A stretch of DNA of 64,000 nt from Streptomyces agglomeratus (GCF_001746415.1 NZ_MEHJ01000001.1:7260501-7324500), one strand, 5' to 3'. Positions 35,448 to 44,901 are shown, numbered from the stretch's first letter. Notes: generated from the sequence alone by a model not told the origin. Numbers and translations are program-made.

Positions 35448-36758
35448 TCAGACGTTCTTCTGGTCGCGTCCGCCCGGTGTGGTCTCGTCGAAGGCCAGGC
35501 CCAGCGCCGCCACACAGCGGTCGTACTTCGTCCGTAGTTCCTCCTCGCTGTCCCCGCCGGTGAAGATGTGGGCCAGCTCGTAGCTGTAGCTGTCCTGCTG
35601 CGGCGTCTCGGACAGCCGCTGTCCCTCCTCGGGGACGACGTGGATCCGTACACCCGGGATCTCGCGCTCGATCCGCTCGATGTCCTCGGCCGTCGGCACC
35701 CGGCGCGCCGCACCGTCGGCGAACCACCGGTAGTACCACTTGGCCGCCAACTCGTACGGGCCGGCGCGGTGCGGAAGCGCCGGGTCCTTGCCCAGGGCGA
35801 GGCTGAGCATGCAGTGGTGGTTCGCGGCGCCGTCGACGTACTCGAACAGCTCGGCGTGCGACTGCGAGTGCCGGGGGTTGATCTCCAGCAGGTTGATGGC
35901 GTCGTTCTGGGGATCGTAGAAGTACTCGATGCTGAAGGTCGCCGCCTCCATGCCGATCTGCCGCATCACGCGCTCGGAGACGTCGTGCAGCCGGCGTACC
36001 ACCGGCTCGGGCAGCGCGGAGGGGTACTGGTGGCGCAGGAAGCTGGAGGAGTCGGGGTAGTTGATCGAGTCCAGGACGCCGTAGACGGTGACCTCACCGT
36101 TGTGGACGTACCCCTCCACGGCGACCTGGATGCCGGAGAGCGCCTCCTCGGCCAGGCACACCTGACCGCCGACACCGGCCATCTCCTCGGGCAGATCGAG
36201 GCGGTCGAGGATGTACTCGAAGGGCCGGCCCACCCGGGCCACGCCCTTGCGGATCGCGTCGACCGCCTCCCGGAACTCCTGCTGGTCCTTGACGCCGAAG
36301 GCCAGCTCCGACGAGTACGACAGGGCGGGCTTCAGCCACATGGGGAAGCGCACCCCCTCGGGCGGCCGCGGATCGTCCGCCTCCATGTCGACCCGGCCGA
36401 AGCGCGGATGCTCGTCGACGACCTTCTGCTGTTCGAGCCGGCTCCAGTACTTGTGCTCGCACTTGACGACCGACTCCAGGCCGGTGCTGCGGGTGCCGTA
36501 GCGCTCGCCCAGCATCGGCACGAGCGTACTCACGGGGAAGTCCCAGTAGCCGACGATCGCGTCGATGCTGCCGTCGAAGCCGTCGAGTACCTTCTGGGCC
36601 TTCTCGAACAGGTCCGCCACCGACACCTCACCGTGCTGGAGCTCCTCGATGGTGAGCAGCGGGTGGTACGTGTACTCATCGGCGTCCGGCACCGCCCGCA
36701 GGGCCGGCAGATTGGCCTCGTCCAGGCCGAGTACGAATATGTTCTTGCGCTCGCTCAC
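35448..36758 (-). CDS. ATP-grasp domain ligase
   Basis: A 436-residue ATP-grasp enzyme. GTG 36758 follows GAAGGAG. ATP-binding features are FPMWLKPALSYSSELAFGV (Lys), the acidic region VEGYVHNGEVTVYGV and the metal site TFSIEYFYDPQNDAINLLEINPRHSQSH (Glu and Asn). It probably couples a carboxylate to an amine with ATP use. It sits at the head of an operon with a CocE/S15 hydrolase. Such a pair could make and trim an amide-containing molecule, but this is inference. No carrier-protein or peptide-synthetase gene is nearby. Confidence 0.85.
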   Translation of the reverse strand: MSERKNIFVLGLDEANLPALRAVPDADEYTYHPLLTIEELQHGEVSVADLFEKAQKVLDGFDGSIDAIVGYWDFPVSTLVPMLGERYGTRSTGLESVVKCEHKYWSRLEQQKVVDEHPRFGRVDMEADDPRPPEGVRFPMWLKPALSYSSELAFGVKDQQEFREAVDAIRKGVARVGRPFEYILDRLDLPEEMAGVGGQVCLAEEALSGIQVAVEGYVHNGEVTVYGVLDSINYPDSSSFLRHQYPSALPEPVVRRLHDVSERVMRQIGMEAATFSIEYFYDPQNDAINLLEINPRHSQSHAELFEYVDGAANHHCMLSLALGKDPALPHRAGPYELAAKWYYRWFADGAARRVPTAEDIERIEREIPGVRIHVVPEEGQRLSETPQQDSYSYELAHIFTGGDSEEELRTKYDRCVAALGLAFDETTPGGRDQKNV

Positions 36759-36868
36759 GTGCTCTCCTTCGTCGGCTCGTCCCGGTCGCCTTCCTCGTCA
36801 GACGCTTCTCACACATCTGGTCGGGGAAAAGTGGCCGGTCAGCCGCCTTCAGGAGGCAGGCCGCCGCT

Positions 36869-37885
36869 TCAGGAGGAGCCGCGGACGACGAGCTCGGTGG
36901 GGAGCACGATGTGCTGCCGCGGGGCGTCGGGATCGGCGATCTCCCGCAGCAGTGTGCGGGCGATCGTGGTGCCGATCTCCTCTATGGGCTGGCGCACACT
37001 CGTCAGGGGCGGGTCGGTGTGGCGGGCGAAGAACGAGTCGTCGAAGCCGACCACGGCCACGTCGTCCGGGACGCGCCGCCCCTGCCTGCGCAGTTCCATC
37101 ATCGCGCCGGCGGCCATGACGTCGGACGCCACGAAGACGGCGTCCAGTTCGGGGGCCGCTTCAAGAAGCGAACGCATCGCGAGTTCACCACCGGCCTCCG
37201 TGAAGTCACCCGCCGCCACCAGCCGCGGGTCCGCCGCGCGGCCCGCTTCCTCCAGCGCGTCCCGCCAGCCCTGGAGCCGGGTGCGGCCCACGTCCATGTC
37301 CATCGGACCGGTGATCGTGGCGATCGCCGTCCGGCCGCGCGCGAGCAGGTGGCGGACGGCCGCCGCGGCGCCGCCGAGGTTGTCGGAGTGGACGTGGCTC
37401 AGCGGCTCGGTGGGGGAGCGGCGGCCGGCGAGCACGGTCGGCAGTCCCATGTCCTCCAGCAGGCCGGGCAGCGGATCGTGCTCGTGCACCGACACCAGGA
37501 GTACGCCGTCCACGCGCCGTTCGGCGACCGAGTCGGTGAGCTGGTCCTGCTCGCCCTTGTCGCGTACGAGCATGAGCTGGAGCTGGGTCCTCGTCTCGGC
37601 CAGCGCGGTGCTGACGCCGCGGATGACGGCCGAGAAGTAGGGCTCCGAGCCCAGGCGGCTCTCGGACTCGGGGATCACCAGGGCGACGGAGTTGGTCCTG
37701 CTGGTCACGAGACCGCGGGCGACGGAGTTCGGTACGTAGTTGAGTTCGGCGATCGCTGCCAGGACGGCGGCGCGGGCCTCGTCGCTGACGAGGGTCGAGC
37801 CGTTGATGACACGTGAAACGGTCGTACGCCCGACTCCGGCTCGTGCGGCCACGGTTTTGATGGTCGGGCGCTGCCTTCCCCCCAT
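36869..37885 (-). CDS. LacI-family transcriptional repressor of the beta-glucoside cluster
   Basis: A 338-residue regulator. ATG 37885 follows TAGGAGG. The N-terminal helix-turn-helix is PTIKTVAARAGVGRTTVSRVING, and the sugar-binding domain follows. It diverges from the sugar ABC importer genes. Two palindromic operators (38054-38071 and 38077-38094) lie between them and a third (44110-44127) lies at the far end of the cluster. The layout resembles CebR and BxlR of Streptomyces, which repress cellobiose or xylobiose uptake. The operator half-site TGGGAAC differs from CebR's TGGGAGC. Confidence 0.9.
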   Translation of the reverse strand: MGGRQRPTIKTVAARAGVGRTTVSRVINGSTLVSDEARAAVLAAIAELNYVPNSVARGLVTSRTNSVALVIPESESRLGSEPYFSAVIRGVSTALAETRTQLQLMLVRDKGEQDQLTDSVAERRVDGVLLVSVHEHDPLPGLLEDMGLPTVLAGRRSPTEPLSHVHSDNLGGAAAAVRHLLARGRTAIATITGPMDMDVGRTRLQGWRDALEEAGRAADPRLVAAGDFTEAGGELAMRSLLEAAPELDAVFVASDVMAAGAMMELRRQGRRVPDDVAVVGFDDSFFARHTDPPLTSVRQPIEEIGTTIARTLLREIADPDAPRQHIVLPTELVVRGSS

Positions 37886-38012
37886 GGCTTCCTCCTAGTA
37901 GAGCGGTGTCCCGGCGCCGTTCACCAGCGCATTGTGCCAGACGGTCCGGGGCCGGCGCGGGGCCCGGCGGAACGTCTCCGACATCCGTACGCAACGAAGT
38001 CGATTCAAGTTC

Positions 38013-38042
38013 TTGACAGAGGGTACGCCCGGCGGTCAGTCT
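38013..38042 (+). promoter_or_regulatory. Likely promoter of the sugar-binding protein gene
   Basis: TTGACA (38013-38018) is a full -35 element. An 18-base spacer leads to CAGTCT (38037-38042), a weak -10. Transcription would start inside or just before the first operator (38054), fitting repression by roadblock. Confidence 0.5.
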
Positions 38043-38053
38043 TCGTGAACCTT

Positions 38054-38071
38054 GGTGGGCACGTTCCCACC
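38054..38071 (+). promoter_or_regulatory. LacI-type operator 1
   Basis: GGTGGGCACGTTCCCACC, an 18-bp palindrome with one mismatched pair. It lies 114 bp before the binding-protein start. Confidence 0.75.
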
Positions 38072-38076
38072 TGGCT

Positions 38077-38094
38077 AGTGGGAACGTACCCACT
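38077..38094 (+). promoter_or_regulatory. LacI-type operator 2
   Basis: AGTGGGAACGTACCCACT, an 18-bp palindrome with one mismatched pair. Its centre is 23 bp from operator 1. Confidence 0.75.
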
Positions 38095-38169
38095 CCACCA
38101 TTCGAAGCCACAGAGCGGACCGTACGGGCTCGTAGTCCGGTGCGTCGGCGCCGCCACTGGGAGGGCTAA

Positions 38170-39486
38170 ATGAGCAGGGCTCACAAGCTGTTGCGTACAA
38201 GGGTTGTAGCCACCGTTTCGGCCGTGGCCGCACTCGGCCTGGTCGTCGGATGCAGCGGCGGCGACGGCGACGGAGGGACCGGCGGTGGAGTCAAGGACGG
38301 CGAAGTCACCATCACCATGGGCCTGTTCGGCGTCATGGGATACAAGGAGACCGGCCTCCTCGACCAGTACATGAAGGAGAACCCGAACGTCCGCATCGAG
38401 GCCGAGGTGGCGGGGGACGAGCAGACGTACTACACCGCCCTCCAGACCCACCTCGCGGCGGGCAGCGGGCTCAAGGACATCCAGGGCATAGAGATCGGCC
38501 GCGCCAAGGAACTGGCCGACACCCAGGCCGCGAAGTTCACCGACCTCTCCGGTGTGAAGGGCGCCGACCACTTCCTGCCCTGGAAACTGAGCCAGGTCAC
38601 CGCCAAGGACGACAAGGTCATTGGCTTCGGCACGGACATCGGGCCCATGGCTGTCTGTTACCGCAAGGACATGTTCGAGCAGGCGGGGCTGCCGACCGAC
38701 CGCGAGGAGGTCGCCGAACTGTGGGAGGGCGACTGGTCGAAGTACGTCGAGGCGGGCAAGGAATTCAAGAAGGGCACCAAGAACGACAAGGTCGCCTTTA
38801 TGGACAGCGCGAGCGGGCTGTTCAACGCCATGATCTACGGCAACTCCGAGCAGTTCTACAACGAGTCCGGCGAACTCATCTACCAGGACAACCCCGCCGT
38901 GACCGAGGCGTGGAAGCTCGCCGCGGAGGCCGGCGGCACCGGACTCACCGCGAAGCTGCGGCAGTTCCAGCCCGGCTGGGACCCGGGCCTCGCCAACAGC
39001 ACCTTCGCGACGGCGGTCTGCCCGGCCTGGATGCTCGGCCACATCAGTGAGAAGGCCGGCCCGGCGAACAAGGGCAAGTGGGATGTCGCCAAGGCGCCGA
39101 AGGGTGCCAACTGGGGCGGCTCGTTCCTCGGCGTCATCGACAAGAGCCCGGTCAAGGAAGAGGCGAAGAAGCTGGTCGCCTGGCTGACCGCGCCCGAGCA
39201 GCAGGAGTCCATCTTCAAGAAGCTCGGCAACTTCCCGTCCTCGCAGGAAGCCCTCAAGGCCCCCGCGGTCACCGACGCCAAGTCCGAGTACTTCAGCGAC
39301 GCCCCGATCGGCAAGATCTTCGGTGAGGCCGCCCAGGAGATCCCCGACAAGCAGGTCCTCGGGCGCAAGGACGGCACGATCAAGGACATCTTCTCGCAGG
39401 GCCTGACGCTCATCGAGTCGCAGGGCAAGAGCCCGGACGAGGCGTGGAAGGACACGGAGGACCGGATCAAGAAGGCCACCGGCTGA
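38170..39486 (+). CDS. Sugar ABC transporter substrate-binding lipoprotein
   Basis: A 438-residue lipoprotein. ATG 38170 follows GGGAGGG. The signal peptide ends in a lipobox (LVVGCSGG, Cys28), followed by a Gly/Asp-rich tether. The rest is a cluster-1 extracellular solute-binding fold (EVTITMGLFGVMGYKETGLLDQYM, VCYRKDMFEQAGLP). It captures a beta-linked oligosaccharide, probably cellobiose-like given the adjacent GH1 gene. It is the first gene of an operon with two permeases and a beta-glucosidase, under the two LacI operators. A large hairpin separates it from the permease genes. Confidence 0.93.
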   Translation: MSRAHKLLRTRVVATVSAVAALGLVVGCSGGDGDGGTGGGVKDGEVTITMGLFGVMGYKETGLLDQYMKENPNVRIEAEVAGDEQTYYTALQTHLAAGSGLKDIQGIEIGRAKELADTQAAKFTDLSGVKGADHFLPWKLSQVTAKDDKVIGFGTDIGPMAVCYRKDMFEQAGLPTDREEVAELWEGDWSKYVEAGKEFKKGTKNDKVAFMDSASGLFNAMIYGNSEQFYNESGELIYQDNPAVTEAWKLAAEAGGTGLTAKLRQFQPGWDPGLANSTFATAVCPAWMLGHISEKAGPANKGKWDVAKAPKGANWGGSFLGVIDKSPVKEEAKKLVAWLTAPEQQESIFKKLGNFPSSQEALKAPAVTDAKSEYFSDAPIGKIFGEAAQEIPDKQVLGRKDGTIKDIFSQGLTLIESQGKSPDEAWKDTEDRIKKATG

Positions 39487-39505
39487 GTCCAGCCGCCCCG
39501 GTGTT

Positions 39506-39539
39506 CCGGTGACCGCCGGCGGTTCCGCGCGGTCACCGG
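39506..39539 (+). terminator. Intercistronic hairpin after the binding-protein gene
   Basis: CCGGTGACCG (39506-39515) pairs perfectly with CGGTCACCGG (39530-39539) around a 14-base loop. In sugar ABC operons such a hairpin often lowers permease expression relative to the binding protein. Confidence 0.6.
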
Positions 39540-39581
39540 GGCGCCGCAGCCCCGCCCACGTCTCACGAAGGATGCCCTCTG

Positions 39582-40565
39582 GTGGCCACCTCCCTCCCGA
39601 CAACCCGGACCGGCGAACGGGAACGCCCGCGCCAGCGGCGGCGTACGCTGCTCCACCGCCTCGACCTGCGCGGAGCGCCGTACGCCTTCATCACTCCGTT
39701 CTTCGTGGTGTTCGCGGCCTTCAGTTTCTATCCGCTCGTCTACACCGCCTGGATCTCCCTGCACCGCGTCGAACTCGCCACCATGAACGTCATGGAGTGG
39801 GTGGCGTTCGACAACTACACCGCGCTGTGGCAGGACGAACGCTTCTGGAACGCGCTGCTCAACACCCTCACCCTCGGCGTCCTGTCCACCGTGCCGCAGC
39901 TGATGACGGCGCTGGGCCTGGCGCATCTCCTCAACTACCGGCTGCGCGGCTCGACGTTCTTCCGGGTCGCCGCCATCACCCCGTACGCGACGTCGGTCGG
40001 CGCGGCGGCGCTCGTCTTCACCATGCTCTTCGAACGCGACTTCGGCATGATCAACTGGATGCTGAGCCTGGTCGGTGTCGACAACGTCGACTGGGAGAAC
40101 AACAAGTGGGCCGCGCAGACCGCCATTTCGACCATCGTGATCTGGCGCTGGACCGGCTACAACGCCCTGCTGTACCTGGCTGCCATGCAGGCCGTTCCCC
40201 GTGACCGGTACGAGGCGGCCGCCATCGACGGCGCCTCGCGCTGGCAGCAGTTCGTCTCGGTCACCATCCCGGGCATCCGGTCCACCATCGTCTTCACCAT
40301 CGTGCTGTCGACGATCGGCGCGACCCAGCTCTTCGGCGAACCGCTCATCTTCGGCCAGGGCCCGATGGGCGTCACCGGGGGAGCGGACAACCAGTACCAG
40401 ACCCTCGGACTGCTGCTGTACGAGGAGGGCTGGAAGAACTACCAGATGGGGCGGGCGGCCACCGTCGCCTGGGTGATGTTCCTGCTGCTGATCCTCGTCT
40501 TCGTCGTCCAGCGGGTCGTCAAACGCCTCGCGTCCCGCCGAGCGTCCTCAGTACGTACGTCCTGA
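39582..40565 (+). CDS. Sugar ABC transporter permease 1
   Basis: A 327-residue inner-membrane permease. GTG 39582 follows GAAGGATG. Six hydrophobic segments are visible (AFITPFFVVFAAFSFYPLVY is the first). The EAA loop that contacts the ATPase is YEAAAIDGASRWQQFVSVTIPGI. It pairs with the permease at 40583. No ATPase gene lies in the cluster, as expected in Streptomyces, where MsiK serves several importers. Confidence 0.93.
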   Translation: MATSLPTTRTGERERPRQRRRTLLHRLDLRGAPYAFITPFFVVFAAFSFYPLVYTAWISLHRVELATMNVMEWVAFDNYTALWQDERFWNALLNTLTLGVLSTVPQLMTALGLAHLLNYRLRGSTFFRVAAITPYATSVGAAALVFTMLFERDFGMINWMLSLVGVDNVDWENNKWAAQTAISTIVIWRWTGYNALLYLAAMQAVPRDRYEAAAIDGASRWQQFVSVTIPGIRSTIVFTIVLSTIGATQLFGEPLIFGQGPMGVTGGADNQYQTLGLLLYEEGWKNYQMGRAATVAWVMFLLLILVFVVQRVVKRLASRRASSVRTS

Positions 40566-40582
40566 CCAGGAGCGAGCCAGCC

Positions 40583-41509
40583 ATGACCACCGACAGCCTC
40601 CCCGTCCGGACGGACGTCCGCCCGCAGCCGCCGAAGGACAGCAGGCCGGCCCGGCGAAGCCTGCGTACGCGGCTGCGGCCCGGAGCCGGCCGCCAGCACC
40701 ACGCGGGCCCCCTCACCTACCTCCTGCTGACCGTCGCCGCGCTCGTCTCCCTCTTTCCCCTGTACTGGACGATGGTCGCGGCGTCGACCGACAACACCCG
40801 TGTCAGCCAGACCCCGCCACCGTTCCTGCCGGGACCGCACCTCCTGGAGAACCTCGGCAAGGCATGGCAGGACGCCGCGCTCGGCAAGGCCATGGTCAAC
40901 AGCTTCATCGTGGCCGGTGTCATCGCCCTGTCCACCGTGCTGTTCGCCACCCTGGCGGGCTTCGCCTTCGCGAAGCTGCGCTTCAAGGGACGCAACATCC
41001 TGCTGATGCTCGTCATCGGAACGATGATGGTGCCGCCGCAACTCAGCGTCGTACCCCTGTTCATGATGATGACGGACCTCGGGTGGGGGCAGAAACTCCC
41101 CGCCGTCATCTTCCCGACCCTCGTCAGCGCGGTCGGCGTGTTCTTCATGCGGCAGTACCTGTCCGAGGCGCTGCCCGACGAACTCGTCGAGGCGGGGCGG
41201 ATCGACGGCGCGCATTCGCTGCGCATCTTCTGGAGCATCGTCCTGCCCATCGCCAGGCCGCCGATGGCGGTCCTGTTCATGATCACCTTCGTGCACGCCT
41301 GGAACGACTTCTTCTGGCCGTTCATCGTGCTCGACATGACCAACCCGACGGTCCCGGTCGCCCTCACCCAGCTGAGCGCGGGCTACATCCGCGACCAGTC
41401 CCTGATCATGGCCGGCGCCCTCCTCGGCACCCTGCCGCTGCTGGTGATGTTCGTCGTCTTCGGCCGCCAGATCGTCGGCGGCATCATGCAGGGCGCGGTC
41501 AAGGGCTGA
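40583..41509 (+). CDS. Sugar ABC transporter permease 2
   Basis: A 308-residue permease starting at ATG 40583, 17 bp after its partner. Hydrophobic segments begin at PLTYLLLTVAALVSLFPLYW. The EAA motif is LVEAGRIDGAHSLRIFWSIVLPIARP. Together with permease 1 and the lipoprotein it makes a CUT1-type importer. The GH1 gene follows after 54 bp. Confidence 0.93.
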   Translation: MTTDSLPVRTDVRPQPPKDSRPARRSLRTRLRPGAGRQHHAGPLTYLLLTVAALVSLFPLYWTMVAASTDNTRVSQTPPPFLPGPHLLENLGKAWQDAALGKAMVNSFIVAGVIALSTVLFATLAGFAFAKLRFKGRNILLMLVIGTMMVPPQLSVVPLFMMMTDLGWGQKLPAVIFPTLVSAVGVFFMRQYLSEALPDELVEAGRIDGAHSLRIFWSIVLPIARPPMAVLFMITFVHAWNDFFWPFIVLDMTNPTVPVALTQLSAGYIRDQSLIMAGALLGTLPLLVMFVVFGRQIVGGIMQGAVKG

Positions 41510-41563
41510 GCCCACCTCCTCACACACACCGGACATCCCCGACCCCCGGAAGGAACCACGCCC

Positions 41564-43018
41564 GTGGTCACCGCAATCCGACGCACCGCGACCGCCCCCC
41601 AGACCGCCGACAGCCGGGTGTTCCCCCCGGGATTCCTCTGGGGAACGGCCACCGCCGCGTACCAGATCGAAGGGGCGGCGGCGGAGGACGGACGCACCCC
41701 GTCCATCTGGGACACCTACGCCCGCACCCCCGGCAAGGTCCGCAACGGCGACACCGGTGACATCGCCACCGACCACTACCACCGCTGGCGCGAGGACGTC
41801 GCCATCATGGCGGACCTCGGCGTCGGCGCGTACCGCTTCTCCCTCGCCTGGCCCCGCATCCAGCCGACCGGCCGCGGCCCCGCTGTGCAGAAGGGCCTGG
41901 ACTTCTACCGCAGGCTGACCGACGAACTGCTGGAGAAGGGCATCCAGCCCGTCGCCACGCTCTACCACTGGGACCTGCCCCAGGAACTGGAGAGCACGGG
42001 CGGCTGGCCCGAGCGTGCCACCGCCGAACGCTTCGCCGAGTACGCAGCCCTCGCCGCCGGAGCACTCGGAGACCGGGTGCACACCTGGACGACGCTCAAC
42101 GAGCCGTGGTGCAGCGCCTTTCTCGGTTACGCGTCCGGCGTCCACGCCCCGGGCCGGACCGACCCCGTCGCCGCCCTGCGCGCGGCGCACCACCTCAACC
42201 TCGCGCACGGACAGGCCGTACAGGCGCTGCGCGCGAATCTGCGCGGTGACGCGCGGATCTCGCTCACCCTCAACGTCCACCACGTACGCCCGCTCACCGC
42301 GAGCCCCGAGGACGCGGACGCCGCCCGCCGCATCGACGCGCTGGCCAACCGCGTCTTCACCGGGCCCGTCCTCGGCGGCGCGTACCCGGCCGACCTGCTG
42401 CGCGACACCGCCCACCTCACGGACTGGTCTTTCGTACAGGACGGCGACACGGCCGCGATCCGCCAGCCGCTCGACTTCCTGGGCGTCAACTACTACACGC
42501 CGACGCTCGTCTCCGCCGCCACCGGCGACGCCGGCCACGGCTCCGACGGCCACGGCAACAGCGCGCACAGCCCGTGGCCCGGCGCCGACAACGTGCACTT
42601 CCACCTGCCGCCGGGCGACAGGACGGCGATGGGCTGGGCCGTCGACCCCAGCGGTCTGTACGACCTGCTGCTCCGGCTCAAGGCCGACTTCCCCGACCTG
42701 CCCCTCATGATCACGGAGAACGGCGCGGCGTTCGACGACTACATCAATCCGGGGGGCGAGGTGATCGACCCCGACCGGATCGCCTACCTGCACGGCCACC
42801 TCACGGCGGTGCACCGGGCGATCCAGGCAGGGGTGGACGTGCGGGGCTACTTCCTGTGGTCGCTGCTCGACAACTTCGAGTGGGGATACGGATACAGCAA
42901 GCGCTTCGGGGCGGTGTACGTCGACTACCCGTCCGGCCGCCGCACCCCGAAGGCGAGCGCCCGCTGGTACGCCGATGTGGCACGTACGGGCACACTGCCG
43001 GCGCCGGACGCGACCTGA
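41564..43018 (+). CDS. GH1 family beta-glucosidase
   Basis: A 484-residue cytoplasmic glycosidase. GTG 41564 follows GGAAGGAA. The GH1 signature [15 protein letters not shown] is near the N-terminus. The acid/base glutamate is in TLNEPW (Glu180) and the nucleophile in LMITENG (Glu385). [17 protein letters not shown] insert (about residues 324-336) is low in complexity. It cleaves beta-linked disaccharides brought in by the importer. The last gene of the operon, it ends at a strong terminator. Confidence 0.95.
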   Translation: MVTAIRRTATAPQTADSRVFPPGFLWGTATAAYQIEGAAAEDGRTPSIWDTYARTPGKVRNGDTGDIATDHYHRWREDVAIMADLGVGAYRFSLAWPRIQPTGRGPAVQKGLDFYRRLTDELLEKGIQPVATLYHWDLPQELESTGGWPERATAERFAEYAALAAGALGDRVHTWTTLNEPWCSAFLGYASGVHAPGRTDPVAALRAAHHLNLAHGQAVQALRANLRGDARISLTLNVHHVRPLTASPEDADAARRIDALANRVFTGPVLGGAYPADLLRDTAHLTDWSFVQDGDTAAIRQPLDFLGVNYYTPTLVSAATGDAGHGSDGHGNSAHSPWPGADNVHFHLPPGDRTAMGWAVDPSGLYDLLLRLKADFPDLPLMITENGAAFDDYINPGGEVIDPDRIAYLHGHLTAVHRAIQAGVDVRGYFLWSLLDNFEWGYGYSKRFGAVYVDYPSGRRTPKASARWYADVARTGTLPAPDAT

Positions 43019-43038
43019 CCGCCGGCAACACAGGCTCC

Positions 43039-43064
43039 GCCCGGCGTGCGCCCGCACGCCGGGC
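43039..43064. terminator. Bidirectional terminator after the GH1 gene
   Basis: A perfect 12-bp inverted repeat, GCCCGGCGTGCG (43039-43050) and CGCACGCCGGGC (43053-43064). It lies between the GH1 gene and the convergent oxidoreductase gene. Confidence 0.8.
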
Positions 43065-43089
43065 AGGTGTCGTGCCGTGTGTCCGTCGC

Positions 43090-44079
43090 TCACTCGCCCG
43101 GGTAGCGCAGACCGACGAGTTCCCGGATCCGGTCCAGCGTGCCCATGACGTCGAGGCTGCCGTGCAGCGGCACCAGGGGCGACTCGGTGCGCTTCTCCCG
43201 CAGACAGCGCATCACTTCCCGCGCCTGATGCCCGTAACCGTGACCGGTCTGCGGGTCCGCGACGAGGGTCCGCGGCGCGTGTCCGTCGCGGCGCACCACC
43301 GCGGTGCGCGGGTTGTAGAAGTCGGCGGGGAACTCGATCCGCCCCCGGGTGCCGTGGACGACCGCGCCGCGCGCGCTGTCGGACGCGAGCGAACACGTCA
43401 GGACGGCCATGGCTCCCCGCTCGTAGCCGAGGACGGCCGACGTACTCTCGTCCACCCCGGTGCCGCCCAGATGCGCCCAGGCCGCCACATGGTCGGGAGG
43501 GCCCAGCAGCAGGTGGGCGAACGACACGGGGTACGTACCGAGGTCGAGGAGGGCGCCGCCGCCGGCGGCGGGATCGCGCAGTCTGTGCCCGGGTATCGCC
43601 GGAGCCCGCACCCCGAAGTCCGCGTGCACGGAACGTACTTCCCCGATGACACCCTCGTCGAGCAGGGCGCGGACGCGCCGGACCAGGGGGTTCAGGCAGG
43701 TCCACATGGCTTCCATGAGGAAGAGGGACTTGCGCTCCGCGAGCTCCGTCATCGACGCGGCCTGCGCGCGGTTGAGGGCGAACGGCTTCTCGCACAGGAC
43801 CGCCTTCCCGCCGTCGAGGCAGGCCGTGGTGGCCGCGACGTGCTGGGAGTGCGGAGTGGCGACGTACACGACGTCGACGTCCGGGTCCGCCGCCATGCCC
43901 TGCCACCCGCGGTAGGCGCGGGGGACGCCGAACCGGTCGGCGAAGAGCCGGGCGGACTCCTCGGAGCGCGAACTCACGGCGACCACGTCCGCGTCCGGGA
44001 TCAGGGCCAGGTCCTGGGTGAAGGCGGCGGCCATGGGGCCGGTGGCGAGGATGCCCCAACGGACCGGACGTTCGGGCAT
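43090..44079 (-). CDS. Gfo/Idh/MocA-family oxidoreductase
   Basis: A 329-residue NAD(P)-dependent oxidoreductase. ATG 44079 follows AGGAGA. The Rossmann start is VRWGILATGPMAAAFTQDL, with the family EKPFALN motif (LCEKPFALNRAQAA) and HHHH-type beta-sheet C-domain. Such enzymes oxidise sugars at C2, C3 or myo-inositol positions. The upstream LacI-type operator (44110-44127, 31 bp before the start) places it in the same regulon as the beta-glucoside genes, so it may act on a sugar released by the GH1 enzyme (inference). Confidence 0.88.
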   Translation of the reverse strand: MPERPVRWGILATGPMAAAFTQDLALIPDADVVAVSSRSEESARLFADRFGVPRAYRGWQGMAADPDVDVVYVATPHSQHVAATTACLDGGKAVLCEKPFALNRAQAASMTELAERKSLFLMEAMWTCLNPLVRRVRALLDEGVIGEVRSVHADFGVRAPAIPGHRLRDPAAGGGALLDLGTYPVSFAHLLLGPPDHVAAWAHLGGTGVDESTSAVLGYERGAMAVLTCSLASDSARGAVVHGTRGRIEFPADFYNPRTAVVRRDGHAPRTLVADPQTGHGYGHQAREVMRCLREKRTESPLVPLHGSLDVMGTLDRIRELVGLRYPGE

Positions 44080-44109
44080 GTGCTGTCTCCTGAGGCGTGG
44101 CAGCGGACG

Positions 44110-44127
44110 GGTGGGAACGTTCCCACC
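44110..44127 (-). promoter_or_regulatory. LacI-type operator 3
   Basis: GGTGGGAACGTTCCCACC, a perfect 18-bp palindrome. It lies 31 bp upstream of the oxidoreductase start and is the best match to the operators at 38054 and 38077. Confidence 0.8.
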
Positions 44128-44310
44128 GTGCGCTCGCAGACTCACGCACGGGGTCGCCCGCTGTCAAGGTGTACGGAAGCCGTGCTCGGTCCCGCGCGTC
44201 GGAGGAGCGCTGGCGCGCCGCGGCTCGCTACGGGCCGTCCGGGTGTGCGGTGGGGTCCGGTGGGCTCACCGCACCCAGCAGTGCTCGTTCAACGGGTGTG
44301 CGGCGGAGGA

Positions 44311-44339
44311 CGGCCGGCGCCGCCCGGCTCCGCCGGCCG
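44311..44339 (-). terminator. Terminator of the CBS gene
   Basis: CGGCCGGCG (44311-44319) pairs with CGCCGGCCG (44331-44339) around an 11-base loop, immediately after the CBS stop codon on the minus strand. Confidence 0.65.
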
Positions 44340-44340
44340 C

Positions 44341-44799
44341 TCACGGCCCGGCGAGAAGATGGGTCATCAGGCAGGCGGCGGTGATGGCCCCCAGCAGGCG
44401 GACTTCGTCGCCCTCGCGCTCGATGACGGCGACGAGAGGGCTGTGCGTACGGGCCATGAGCGCCGCCACTTGCAGCAGACCCGCGTCGGGCCCGACCACC
44501 GGCGGTGCGTAGGTGCGCGAGGGCAGCCACTCGGCGACCGTCAGGCCGTCGATCTTCTCCGTGACCTCGCCGAGGTGCCGGTCGTCGACCACGGAGACGA
44601 GCAGCGGCTCGGCCAGCAGGTAGTCGGGCACGAGCTGCTTGATGAGCTGGGAGCCCGGGACGATGGCGTACGGCCGCTGGTCGGCGTCGACCACGAGGAG
44701 CGCGGGCAGCTTGTTCCCGGCCAGCAGCCTGGCCGCGTCCACCGCGTCGGCGTCGACCGACACGTGGGGGTAGGTTTCCGCGAGATCACGCGCGAGCAT
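44341..44799 (-). CDS. CBS-domain pair protein
   Basis: A 152-residue protein made of two CBS motifs. ATG 44799 follows AAGGAGAA. The first CBS covers about residues 1-60 (VDADAVDAARLLAGNKLPALLVVD) and the second about 85-150 (VGPDAGLLQVAALMARTHSPLVAVIE). CBS pairs bind adenosine nucleotides and act as energy sensors. There is no catalytic domain and no adjacent target gene, so its partner is unknown. A signal peptide is absent. Confidence 0.85.
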   Translation of the reverse strand: MLARDLAETYPHVSVDADAVDAARLLAGNKLPALLVVDADQRPYAIVPGSQLIKQLVPDYLLAEPLLVSVVDDRHLGEVTEKIDGLTVAEWLPSRTYAPPVVGPDAGLLQVAALMARTHSPLVAVIEREGDEVRLLGAITAACLMTHLLAGP

Positions 44800-44901
44800 G
44801 GCCGTTCTCCTTGCTGTGGTGGGCCGTCCGCGGTGAGCTTGATCAGCATGTCGTGCAAGGAGCGCGAACCCTACGGCCGGCGCACCGGTGGGGCGTCGGC
44901 G

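Noticed and set aside
38002..38026. A sigma-B-like promoter (GATT-N15-GGGTAC) before the sugar-binding protein gene
   Set aside because: The GNNT element is very weak information, the gene is sugar-controlled, and a better TTGACA promoter overlaps the site.
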